A DNA stretch of 64,000 bases. Source: Lineolata rhizophorae. Its lineage: Eukaryota > Ascomycota > Dothideomycetes > Lineolatales > Lineolataceae. This document shows positions 13,501-22,573 of the stretch, in pieces. The stretch is from positions 248,001 through 312,000 of the forward strand of contig MU001698.1 in assembly GCA_010093515.1 (NCBI GenBank), written 5' to 3'. The translations under genes and the position numbers were made by a program. Numbering within the stretch: position 1 is the first letter of the stretch; every line of letters begins with the position of its first letter. The notes under the pieces are model-generated. The model did no database searches. It was not told the DNA's origin and worked only from the letters and a program-made list of their open reading frames with translations.

Positions 13501-13709
13501 AGGGTGTAGCTGTCCGGGGGGGGGGGTGTCAGTGTGCGTGTGTGAAGGAGAGGGTGCCGGGAAACGCACCGCACCACCTCGCCCACCTTGACGCTGCCCG
13601 CCTGGTGCAGCAGCAGCATCGCCTGAGCGCGCCGCACCGCGTCGCGCCGTGCCTCCCAGCCCTTGTCCGGAGTCTGCGCGAGCGCGTACGCCCGGGGCGT
13701 CAGGAGCAT
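9036..13709 (-). CDS. Large DUF676/Rog1-like putative lipase (serine hydrolase)
   Basis: Two exons (13709-13570, 13509-9036) encode about 1537 residues. The 60-nt intron (13510-13569) has a GTGCGT donor and CGGACAG acceptor; it is in frame and stop-free, so retention would add 20 residues. The core is a DUF676 alpha/beta hydrolase: VILTHGLHSNLGADMLYM at about residue 350 and the nucleophile elbow GHSLGG at about 568. Yeast Rog1-type members act on lipids. Here the domain is preceded by about 340 residues with a C2-like or beta-rich look and followed by roughly 850 residues of mostly low-complexity sequence: a Gly run at about 653-672 from a CTC/CCG repeat, Ser/Gln/Pro-rich parts and Asp/Glu clusters. 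One conserved-looking island (WRKVLVRLEPDAHNNITVRR, then AYGWPVVKHLCDTHF) lies in the tail, and its WRKVLVRLEPDAHNNI pattern recalls the end of other fungal DUF676 lipases. The extreme C-terminus is uncertain because another intron could lie in the repeat-rich part. Confidence 0.8.
11634..11686. repeat. CTC/CCG trinucleotide run inside the DUF676 gene
   Basis: A run of CTC then CCG triplets reads as about 18 consecutive Gly codons on the minus strand. It lies just after the lipase core and is likely length-variable between strains. Confidence 0.85.
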
Positions 13710-14581
13710 AGGCGGGGGACTCCCTTCGAAACGGGCGAAAGGGGGGCGTTCCTTTCTGCTTCCGGAGCGACGAGAGCAAGTTTCGGTGTCCCTGGCGAGA
13801 AGAATATGTTTGTGGCGGGGCGGTGAGAAAGGGTAGTGTTAGGAGCAGGTGTAGGTGTAGGCGCAGGTGTAGGTGTAGGCGCAGGTGTAGGTGTAGGCGC
13901 AGGTGTAGGTAGTAGAGAGCCGTCCGGCTGGCGACGGGCCGAGCTAGGACAAGTGCTATGTAGGCACGCAGCAGGCGGAAGCAGGCGGCCTGGATGGCGC
14001 GAGGCCTGCCGCTCTCCGTCTCCTCGGCAGCCGGCCGGGCCGGGCCGGGTGCGGCGCAGCCCTCCCTTTGCGGCGGAACTCGCCAGGCAGCGCGGCGCGA
14101 GCAAGCCGAGCTGCTCGGCCGCGGCTTGCGGGCGCCTGTGGCTGGCCGCGCGCTGTCGAAGGCCTGGCCTTTCACCGGGCCGCTTGGGGATGGAGTGCGG
14201 CACGGATGCAGACGCGGGCGCGGAGTGCGTGCTGCGAGCGGAGCGCGATGCTTGTATCGTCCTTCGTTCTGTTCGTCTTACGCTCGCATCTCCATCGGGT
14301 ACGCGCATCCAGATCACGTGCATCGCCCCAACGCCGCCGGCAGCCGGCTTCACGTAGAACAGACCAGGCCTCCAGCCTTCTCGTCCCGAGCCCGTTGCCC
14401 TGAGGCGGACGACTCGCGTGCTGTCGGCATGCTGCCCGGCCTCGCTGCTGCGTCTTCAAGATAGCCAGGCGCGGAAATACAAAAAGTCGGCCAGGATTTC
14501 ACCGGTCCAGCAAAACACTCGTTCGACGCCCGTGACCAAGGGCTTCCTTTCGCTCGACAGCTCTCGTTCCTGTCGCCGAAG
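13710..14581. promoter_or_regulatory. Shared divergent promoter region (DUF676 gene / Asteroid-like gene)
   Basis: The 872 bases between two divergent start codons must hold both promoters. The main visible structure is the 18-base minisatellite close to the DUF676 start. No TATA box was identified with confidence. Confidence 0.5.
13845..13914. repeat. 18-base minisatellite
   Basis: The unit GCAGGTGTAGGTGTAGGC is repeated three times exactly (13845-13898) and a fourth time in part. It is about 140 bases upstream of the DUF676 start codon. Each unit contains two GGTGTA/AGGTGT cores. Confidence 0.9.
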
Positions 14582-16335
14582 ATGGGCATCCGCGGCCTCT
14601 ACACCCTTCTCGCCCCCCACGGCGTCACGCTCCCCCTGACGCCGTCGCCTTCGCTCCCCCGGCCCATCGTCATCGACGGCCCTTCCCTCGCCTACCACAT
14701 CTGCTCTCGACTGGTGCTGCTCGCCTCGGGCCCTCCTCCCTCGGGCGACGCCGCCGCCAGCACCACGACGCCGATCGACCCCCTCGCGGCCTACCTGCCG
14801 TCCTACTCGGCCCTCGGCTCGGCCTTCCTCTCGTACCTCGCCGTGCTCGAGGCGCGCGGCTTCGACATCGCGGCGATATACTTCGACGCCGGCCTGCCCG
14901 AGGACAAGGAGGCGACGCGGCTGAAGCGCGCCCAGTGCTCCATCGACAAGCTCGTCGCGCTGCGGCGGGCCACGGACGGCGAGGCGAGGCCGCAAGACCG
15001 GGCCAGGACTGCGGCATCCTCCTCCTCCTCCTCCTCCTCCTCCTCCTCCTCCTCCTCCTCCTCCTTTGGACCCGCGCCCGCATCGTCACCATCGCCATCG
15101 CCGCCGCCGCCCTCGGCCGCCGACCTCGTCGACGCCTCCCGGCCGCTGCCCGCCCGCGTCGCCGGCCTGCCGCCGCCGCCCTTCCTCGTCGCCGCCGCGC
15201 GCGAGCGCCTGCTGCGCGAGCCGCGGTACGCGCGCGCCGTGCGGGCCGTGCCGGGCGAGGCCGACGCCTGGTGCGCGATCGCGGCGCGAGAGCTCGCCGG
15301 GGGGGGCGCCGCGGCGGAGGGCGAGGGGGAGGACGGCGACGGCGAGAGGGAAGACGGTGGAGCGCGAGGAGGAGGGGAAGGGGCCACGGTGCTCAGCTCC
15401 GACTCAGACCTTCTGCTGTACGACCTGGGCGCTCGGAGCGTCGTCGTGTTCCTGCAGGAGGTGCGGGCGGTGCGGAGCGCGGCGGCGCCGGCGAAGGAGG
15501 AGAAGAAAGCGTGGCGGCAAGGGGCCGGCGGGGAGGGCCGGTGGGAGGAGCACGCCGTGCCGGGCGCGCACGAAGCCATCATCACGGCCCAGGTCTACCA
15601 CCCGGGCTCCGTCGCCGCCGCCCTGGCCCTGCCCGCCGCCCCGGGGCCGTCGTCGCCGCTGCTCCCGCTCGCCTTCGTCCTGCACGCCCGCCGCCACGCG
15701 CCCTCGTCCCACCAGCGCGCTCTCCGCGACGCCCGCGCCCTCGCCGCCGCGCTCGCCGCGCCCGCCGCCGCCTCCTCCCGGCCCCAGCACTACGCCGCCT
15801 TCGCCGCCGCCGCCGCCGCCGCCCGGCCCGCGTACGCCACGCCGGCCGCGCGCGCCGCCGCCCGCCCGGCCTCGCCCTGGCGCGCCGCCCTGCCGCACCT
15901 CTCCACCTACTTCGCCGAGCTCGTCCTGCGCCTGCCCTTCGCCGGCGGCGGCGACCCCTCCCCGCCCCCGACCGCCCCCCCGACCGCCCCCCCGGCGCCC
16001 GCCCTCCCCGCCTACCTCCCCCCGCTCATCGACGACCCGGCCCGCGCCTCCGCCTGGCACCTCTCGGCCCCGCTGCGCCGCCTCGCCTACGGCGTCCTCG
16101 CCCTCGCGCTCGCGCCGCCCTCGCGCGCCGCCCCAGCTACTACCACCACTACTACCACCGCCGCTACTCCCGCGCCCCCGTTCCGCGTCCGCGAGTTCGC
16201 CCGCCGCGGCCCCGTCCTCGGCCCCGGCCCCGCCCCCGGCCTCGCCCCCCTGCCCGCGCCCCGCCCCCTGCGCGACGCCGCCGCCTGGCTGGCCGCCGAG
16301 GCGGCCTTCTGGGCGCGCGTCGTCGACGACGAGGA

Positions 16336-16368
<33 letters not shown>

Positions 16369-17119
16369 TGCCGCGCGCCGCCACCGCTGGCGCTGGCGCG
16401 TGCTGGCCGTCGCGCTGGCGTGCTGGTGGGGGCGCGGCGCCGGCGCCGGGGACGGCGGGCGCGCGCCGGGGATGCCGTCGCGCGGCGAGCTGCGGGCCTG
16501 GATCGGGGGCTCGGGCGGGGGGGCTGCGGGCGGGGCCGACGGCGCGGGCGGGCAGGCGGTCGCGGGTTGCGCGCCGGCCGAAGGGGCGGCCGCGGAGGGC
16601 TGGCGGCGCGTGGGGCCTGCGGCGCCGGCGCGGCGGCCCTGGCGCGTCGATTGGGCGGCGCGGCACGCCGAGGCGGGGATCCAGGGCGTGCTGTATTCGC
16701 TGGGCATGGTCGGGCAGGCGCTGAGCTTGTTGCGGGAGTTTGGGGGGGTGGGGTGGGGGGAGGAGGGGGAGGAGGGGGAGGAGGATGGGGAGGGGGAGCA
16801 GGAGGGGCTGAGGAGGGCGGTCGAGGAGTTGGAGGAGCGCATGGATGGCATGGTGGGGGTGGAGGGGTGGTTTGCTGGCGACGATGGTTGGGGCGAAAGG
16901 GAGGAGGCCTTGGTGGAGAGGGTCGAGGCGGAGTTGGTGGAGAGGTTGGGGCTTAGGAGGGGCGGGGCGGAGGGAGAGAAGACGAGGAAGCGGAGGGGAG
17001 AGAAAGGGAGGGAGACGGAGGGCAAAGGCAAAGAGAAAGGGGCTGGAGGGGTTGGGAAGGGAAGGCCAAGTGCGGGTGCTGGGGGTGGGAATATGTTTAA
17101 TCTCTTGATGGACATCTGA
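14582..17119 (+). CDS. Asteroid/XPG-like PIN-domain protein
   Basis: A single exon encodes 845 residues. The start MGIRGLYTLLAPHG is the classic N-terminus of Asteroid-type relatives of FEN1/XPG nucleases. Further family features are VIDGPSLAYH (first conserved Asp), IYFDAGLPEDKEATRLKR, and an internal-domain pattern VPGEADAWCA followed by VLSSDSDLLLYDLG. These acidic positions correspond to the metal-binding sites of XPG-I nucleases, so activity is possible but not certain, as Asteroid proteins are divergent. A run of about 18 Ser encoded by TCC repeats (15017-15064) splits the N- and I-regions. The centre is Ala/Pro-rich and the C-terminus is Lys/Glu-rich. The C-terminal half has no recognisable domain. 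Confidence 0.8.
15017..15064. repeat. TCC trinucleotide repeat coding for poly-Ser
   Basis: About 16 CTC/TCC units lie in the Asteroid-like gene between its two conserved nuclease halves. Length changes in threes would keep frame. Confidence 0.9.
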
Positions 17120-17685
17120 ACATTGACGAAAGGGGGGAGAATGCATGCACTGCATTGCAGGTGGGTGGTAGACAGCCCATAGGCGGTGGCCTACCAGTAC
17201 AAAAGAGCTCCGAACCCTGGACATATCCTCCGATTTGGAAGTTTTCCGCCCAAGTCGAAAGTCGGAACTGAACGGCCGGTGCAAATTTCCTTGGGTACTA
17301 GTAATCGTTACATCAAAACGAGAATTGAATATGGAAACCGTGTAGAGAAAAGTAAAAATGTGCTAAACTCTTGCTTGCCCTTCCAACCCCTCCCAAACAC
17401 GCATTCGGCGCCGCCTCTCGGGAATGAGTGTTTGGCCCTAGAAGTCCGAGCAGTCCAAAAAAACCCCACCCAAACTGATACAAGGCTAGCCACATCCCAA
17501 GAGACTCCCAACGCACGCAACTCCCCAAAGAAAGCTGTAAAGAAATGGCAAACCATCAAACATTAACCAAGAATAGCAGACCAACACAAACCAACACAGA
17601 CTCACCCACACGCTCTTTCCCAACCCCGTTGACCCATCCCCCACTTCCCATCTGCCCTTCCCTTTCACCATCCCAGCACCACATC
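17120..17685. other. Intergenic, between convergent genes
   Basis: This is the 3' flank of both the Asteroid-like gene (+) and the single-pass membrane protein gene (-). Nothing else is recognisable. Confidence 0.5.
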
Positions 17686-18588
17686 TCACATGTTCTCCCT
17701 AAACATACTCCTCCTCTCCGTCGGACTCCCATCCCCCTTCTGCCCCGCCCCACCCCCTCCCTGCACACTCGTATCCAACGGCCTCGGACTCACGCCCCTC
17801 AAACTCATATCGGACCGCTCGGCGGCATCCCCAAAGGGGTCCTGACCCCGCAGCTGGCCGCCCAGCCTCCCCCTCCCCACCTCCTCCTCATACCGCTCAT
17901 CCAAACTATCCCTCCCCCCCGCCTCCGCGTACGGACTCGCCCCGTACGGGCCCTGCGCCTGTGCCCCCCCGCCAGCCGCACCACCCCCGTACGCACCGCC
18001 ATCCCCAGCGCCATAATACCCCTCCGCGCCAGCGGCTCCTCCCGCACCCGCCGGCCCCCGCAGCCCCAGCTCCTGCTCCTCGTAGTACGCATCCTGGCCG
18101 ACGCCGCCGACGCGCGCGTCCCAGGCCTCGTCCGGATCCAGCGCGTGGCCCTGCCTGCCCCGCGCCCGCGCGCCGCCGCCCGCGTACGCGCCCGCGCCGC
18201 CACCACTGCCCGCCAGCCCGGCGCTCTCGTACGCGCCGCGCGCGCTCCGCCGGTTGCGCAGCGCGGCCAGCTTGTCGCCGAACCAGCCGACGACGCCGCC
18301 GGGCGCGGGCGCGGGGAAGAGGCCCGGGTTCGCGCCGGAGGAGGAGGAGCGCGAGAAGGGGTTGAGCGGCGGCGGCGGCAGGCCGAGGCGGCGGGCGCGC
18401 AGGCGCACGTACACGAGGTAGCCGGCCGAGCCGAGGATGAGCAGGATGAGCAGCACGATGAAGAAGATGGCGAGGCCTGAGATGCCGTCGGAGTCGTCGG
18501 AGGAGTCGTCCTGGTCGTCGGAAGGGGCGGCGTCGCCTTGGCGGGGGTGGAGGCGGGTGGTAGAGTAGAAGGTGTGGAGGATGGCCAT
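17686..18588 (-). CDS. Single-pass membrane protein with Gly-rich cytoplasmic tail
   Basis: One exon encodes 300 residues. A short acidic N-terminal part (DDQDDSSDDSDG) precedes one strong transmembrane segment at about 35-60 (GLAIFFIVLLILLILGSAGY) and a basic stop-transfer RLRARR, which suggests an N-out, C-in orientation without a cleaved signal peptide. The tail has NPFSRSSSS, VVGWFGDKLAALRNRR, a Gly/Ala/Tyr-rich middle with LDPDEAWDARVG and YYEEQELGL, and a Ser/Arg C-terminus. Similar filamentous-fungal proteins exist as far as I recall, sometimes labelled acid phosphatase-like, but no enzymatic motif is visible and I assign no function. It shares a promoter region with the lipid-kinase-like gene on the other strand. 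Confidence 0.75.
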   Translation of the reverse strand: MAILHTFYSTTRLHPRQGDAAPSDDQDDSSDDSDGISGLAIFFIVLLILLILGSAGYLVYVRLRARRLGLPPPPLNPFSRSSSSGANPGLFPAPAPGGVVGWFGDKLAALRNRRSARGAYESAGLAGSGGGAGAYAGGGARARGRQGHALDPDEAWDARVGGVGQDAYYEEQELGLRGPAGAGGAAGAEGYYGAGDGGAYGGGAAGGGAQAQGPYGASPYAEAGGRDSLDERYEEEVGRGRLGGQLRGQDPFGDAAERSDMSLRGVSPRPLDTSVQGGGGAGQKGDGSPTERRSMFRENM

Positions 18589-19622
18589 GGTTGCGGTGGT
18601 GGTGGTGGTGGTGGTGGTGGTGGTGATGGTGGTGGTCTCGTCGCGTCAGACGGATGCTGGCGCTGCCGCTGTCGCTGGCAGATGCAGATGTCGGGTGTAC
18701 GGATGAACGGATAGATGGAATGTCGGCCTTTGCGACTGTATTGCAATTGACGTTTGCGCTGTAGTTGTGGCCAGGGCGACGATGGGCGTTTCAAGCACCG
18801 GCTGTCTCTCGATCGCAATGACGTCGCGGCGCAAACGCAGCAAAGGAGCGAAAGGGACAGTAAGAGCAGAAAGACGGCGGAGGCAAAATCAACAAGACGA
18901 GAGTGCCGCAGCGCTATATGTAGCGCGCGTTGACAAAGCTCCAGGGGTTTTGCGCCCTGGCGTGGTATTCCGGGGAGGGCAATGGATCGGTCATCTGGCT
19001 GCTGACGGGCGGCGCGATGCGTGTCAGACCGTCGCCGGGGCGGGGAGCGCGATTATGTAATGCTCGTAACGACGATCCCGCCCCGGCAACCCCCGGCGCT
19101 TGGCACGTGCGACTACTACGTATGTACTGCATGCGGCCTCGCCCTGCGGATCGCCCGGCGTTTGTTACATCCGCCGGCGACTACCGACTTGTCGCCCGGT
19201 GGAGTCGACGGACGTGGGAGGCAGGTCCGCAGTCTTCTTCAGCCCCCACGCGCTGCTGCCTCGACCGACCGAGAGATATAAACAACATCCGCCTCCCTCC
19301 GAAATGGCCGCGCTTCTCCGGCCTCGTCCACTTCGCCATGATGAGAGCCGGCTGCTGGGGGCTGCTTTACCTTGAATATCAATCGTCGTCGGCGTCGACT
19401 TCAAAATCGTCCGCCACGTGATTTCCTACGCATTTGTCTCTCCCAGGTATACCATCGGCCGCGTATCAGCTTGATCCGGCCTTTTCTTAGATGCCATAGA
19501 CGGTTTGCCGTTGTAGACTTTTTGGTTTTCTCTCTACTTCCTCTTCTGGAGCGTAATACTATTTCTATCTATCACCTAACTTCCGAGCTCGTGTCTCTCG
19601 AGCCTCGTTGAGATCGGCCAAG
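18589..19622. promoter_or_regulatory. Shared divergent promoter region (membrane protein / lipid-kinase-like gene)
   Basis: About 1.03 kb separates two divergent start codons. It holds a GTG repeat next to the membrane-protein start and a TACGTATGTAC stretch near 19117. No gene is seen. Confidence 0.5.
18595..18636. repeat. (GGT)n repeat in a 5' leader
   Basis: About 13 GGT units with one GAT interruption lie within 50 bases upstream of the membrane-protein ATG, so they are probably transcribed in its leader (as ACC on the minus strand). Confidence 0.85.
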
Positions 19623-21299
19623 ATGGGAGCCATCGTCTCAAAGATTGTCTCCTTCTTTTCGTCCGTCCGTTCTTCCTCCTCAGAGACGCAAAAATCCACC
19701 GTCAACGGCGACGCCGCCAACATCACCTACACCACCTCCGAGGACGGCTTCCGCTCCCTTGCCTGGACGTTTCACGGATCCGGAAAGTCGGAAACCGTCT
19801 CCTGCGACACCATCATCGGCCTCCTGCCCACGGATCCCTCCTCCTCGGCTCCCGGTGATCCGCCAGAAAACACCCTCCAACAAAGCGCCTACAACCTCAT
19901 CTACGTCGGGAACCCTAGCGCCACCACCGCCAATCCCTCTGAACTCAACCTCAAGCATACCACTCTCACCGACCTCCCCCGGGACTTCACCGCCTACTTC
20001 GGCACGCAACTCCTCTCCCTAACCCGGTCCCTCACCACCTCCCCTCCGTCCCTCGACCTCCACGTCCTCGTCTCCACCCACTCCGGCGCCCGCCATGCCG
20101 CCGCCTTTCGCGAGCGCGTCCTCTCCCCCTTACTCTCTCTCGCCGGCCTCTCCACCCCCGCCCACTACACCGTCCACACCACCTCCTCCCCGCGCTCCAT
20201 CTCAGAGCTTACCCGCACCGTCTTCCGGCCCGCCGCACACGCCGGCCGCGCCCAACTGATCGCGCTGCTCAGCGGCGACGGCGGCGTCGTCGACGTGCTC
20301 AACGCCTTGCACTTCCCGTCTGCCGACGCCGACGCCGACACCGCCACCGCCGCCGACCAGGACGCCCAAGCGCCCGGCTTCAAGCGCCCCGCCATCGCCC
20401 TCCTCCCCCTCGGCACCGGCAACGCCCTCGCCAACTCGCTCGGCATCGCCGCCGCCGACGCGACCTTCGGCCTCTCGGCGCTCGCGCGCGGGGCGCCGCG
20501 CGCGCTGCCCGCCTTCGCGGCGCGCTTCTCGGCCGGCGCGCGGATGCTTGTGGACGAGGGGCGGGCGACGGAGGAGCTGCCGCTAAGGCTACCTCCTCCG
20601 GCACCTGCCGCCGCGGACGCGGACGGGAAAGCAGAAGCCGCGCGGAGACACCCCGCGCTCCTGGGCGCCGTCGTGGCCAGCTGGGCCCTCCACGCCGCCC
20701 TCGTCGCCGACAGCGACTCGGCCGAGTACCGCGCGCGCTTCGGGCCCGAGCGCTTCCAGGTGGCGGCGCGGGAGCTGCTGTTCCCGGAAGGGGGCGGCGG
20801 CGCGCCGCACGAGTTCCGGGGGCGGGTCGCGGTGCTGCGGCGGGGGCGGCGGGGGCGGCGGGGGCGGCGGGAGGACGGCGACGAGGAGGACCGGCAGGAG
20901 CGGCGCGAGGAGTGGGCCGACGTCCCTGGCACGGCACACGCCTACGTCCTGCTCACGCTGGTCTCGCACTTGGAGCGCGGCTTCTGCGTCTCGCCTTCGT
21001 CGGCGCCGTTTGCCCCGCGCCCGCACCTCGTGCACCTGCCGCCGCTATCTGGCGGCGGGGCGGACGTCATGCGCGTTATGGGGCTGGCGTACCAGGGCGG
21101 GAAGCACGTGGGCGAGGAGCAGGTGCAGTACGAGGAGGTGGATGGGATGAGGATCACGTTTGAGGAGAGCGAGGAGAGATGGAGGAGGGTGTGCGTAGAT
21201 GGGAAGATTGTTGTTGTGGAGGAAGGAGGGTGGGTGGAGGTTAGGATGTGGGAGGGGAGGGAGGATGGGGTCGAGGTTTTGGCGGCTAGGGGGTATTGA
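19623..21299 (+). CDS. Diacylglycerol/sphingoid-base kinase-like protein with N-myristoylation signal
   Basis: A single exon encodes 558 residues. The DAGK catalytic core is visible: LLSGDGGVVDVLNAL at about 216-230 (the nucleotide-binding SGDGG motif) and LLPLGTGNALANSLGIA at about 260-276. Enzymes of this fold phosphorylate diacylglycerol, ceramide or long-chain bases with ATP; the substrate cannot be told here. The ATG at 19623 is preferred over an in-frame ATG 15 bases upstream because it yields MGAIVSKIVSFF, which fits the N-myristoylation consensus MGxxxS/T and implies attachment to a membrane. The middle (about 325-440) is a variable Ala/Arg-rich insertion. The gene converges on the adjacent SDR gene. 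Confidence 0.8.
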   Translation: MGAIVSKIVSFFSSVRSSSSETQKSTVNGDAANITYTTSEDGFRSLAWTFHGSGKSETVSCDTIIGLLPTDPSSSAPGDPPENTLQQSAYNLIYVGNPSATTANPSELNLKHTTLTDLPRDFTAYFGTQLLSLTRSLTTSPPSLDLHVLVSTHSGARHAAAFRERVLSPLLSLAGLSTPAHYTVHTTSSPRSISELTRTVFRPAAHAGRAQLIALLSGDGGVVDVLNALHFPSADADADTATAADQDAQAPGFKRPAIALLPLGTGNALANSLGIAAADATFGLSALARGAPRALPAFAARFSAGARMLVDEGRATEELPLRLPPPAPAAADADGKAEAARRHPALLGAVVASWALHAALVADSDSAEYRARFGPERFQVAARELLFPEGGGGAPHEFRGRVAVLRRGRRGRRGRREDGDEEDRQERREEWADVPGTAHAYVLLTLVSHLERGFCVSPSSAPFAPRPHLVHLPPLSGGGADVMRVMGLAYQGGKHVGEEQVQYEEVDGMRITFEESEERWRRVCVDGKIVVVEEGGWVEVRMWEGREDGVEVLAARGY

Positions 21300-21583
21300 G
21301 ACGGTCAAAGGGTTGTGGGCTTGTGCGGCGGTGACTGAGGTCCGGGGAGCCAGGGTAAATTCAAGAAACAATTGGCACATGATCAGAGTTTCGTTTCGTT
21401 TCGCTGACCATCTTTCTAGGTAACTCACTAGAAGACTAGATTCGGGTGTAGTTTTTCTAGGGAAATAGTAATGCAAACGACTTGTCACATTAGTTCAGGA
21501 ATCCCTCGATGCAGCTCACGAGCCTTGTATCTGCGTCATGACACAAAACTCCTCCTTCCCCCACCAACGCACCCAAGCCTTCC

Positions 21584-22573
21584 TTACCACGGCCTCACCC
21601 CCTCATGCGAAATCACCTTCCCGACATTACCATCCCACTCGCCCCTCAAAATTTGCATCACAGGCTCCGCGCCTTCCTCTGGCGGCTTGAGCCCCATAGC
21701 CTTAACTTGCTCCGCGCTCGGCTGGAACCCGCCCAGGCCCGTGTGGCAGCGGCCCGGATCCGCGCCCCACACCATGACGCCGTCGCCGCGGAACTTCTTG
21801 TTCCACTCCACGATGAGCATGTTCTCGGCCGCCTTGCTGGCGCGGTACGCCGCGACGTCGAGGACGTGCGGCGGCGCCGCCTCGGCCAGCGACAGGCTGC
21901 CCAGCGAGCTCGTCACGCAGATCATCTTGGGCCTGGCGCCCGGGGCGGCGGCCGCCGCCGCGAGCAGCAGCGGCGCAAACGCCTCCGTCACGGCCGCCGT
22001 GCCCACCACGTTGGTCTCGAGCGTGGCGCGCAGGACCGCCGCGTCGGCGGCCAGGCCCTGCGCCGCGCGCTGCGGGCCCCCCAGCATGATGCCCGCGTTG
22101 TTGACCAGGATGTCGAGGCGGCCGGCGTGGGCGGCGGCGACGGCCGAGGCGGCGGCGGCGACGGACGGCGCCGAGAGGATGTCAAGGGCCAGAGGGGTGA
22201 CGGTGGTGGAAGGGTGGGTCCGCGGGATGGTGGGCGCGAGGGTGGCGCCTTTGTCGGGGGACCGGCTGCCGAGGAGGATGTGCGAGGGGGTGGGCTGGGC
22301 GGCGAGGAGGCGCGCGAGGGCGAGGCCGATGCCGGATGTGGCGCCTGTGAGGGGAGGAAGGGGTAAGTGGCTGAGCGGATTGGTGGTGGGGGTAGAAGGC
22401 GGGGAAGGGGAAGGATGCCGGTTGAATAGGGAACGAGCAAGGAGGGTGGCGATGTCGAGAGGTTTCGAAAGAGGCTATATGCTGTAAGAGGAGGCGGGAG
22501 GGCGGCTCAGTTTGGTGTGGGACTTTATGGGCGTACCGGTAATGAGGATAACGGGAATTGTGGTTTCAGCCAT
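21584..22573 (-). CDS. Short-chain dehydrogenase/reductase (SDR)
   Basis: Two exons (22573-22537, 22344-21584) give 265 residues. The 192-nt intron has a GTACGC donor and a TCACAG acceptor and joins VILITG to ATSGIGLALARLL, restoring the TGxxxGIG dinucleotide-binding motif. LDILVNNAG and the catalytic Tyr/Lys in AAYRASKAAENM follow, with an upstream VTSS Ser. These residues support an NAD(P)-dependent oxidoreductase of the classical SDR type. The substrate is unknown. The PGRCHTGLGG segment replaces the usual PGxxxT cofactor loop closely. The C-terminus is hydrophilic and no signal peptide is seen. Confidence 0.85.

Noticed and set aside
15404-17284. Long minus-strand and alternative plus-strand frames over the Asteroid-like gene
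   Set aside because: Low-complexity Arg/Pro/Gly translations of the opposite or shifted frames of a gene with a recognised N-terminus.
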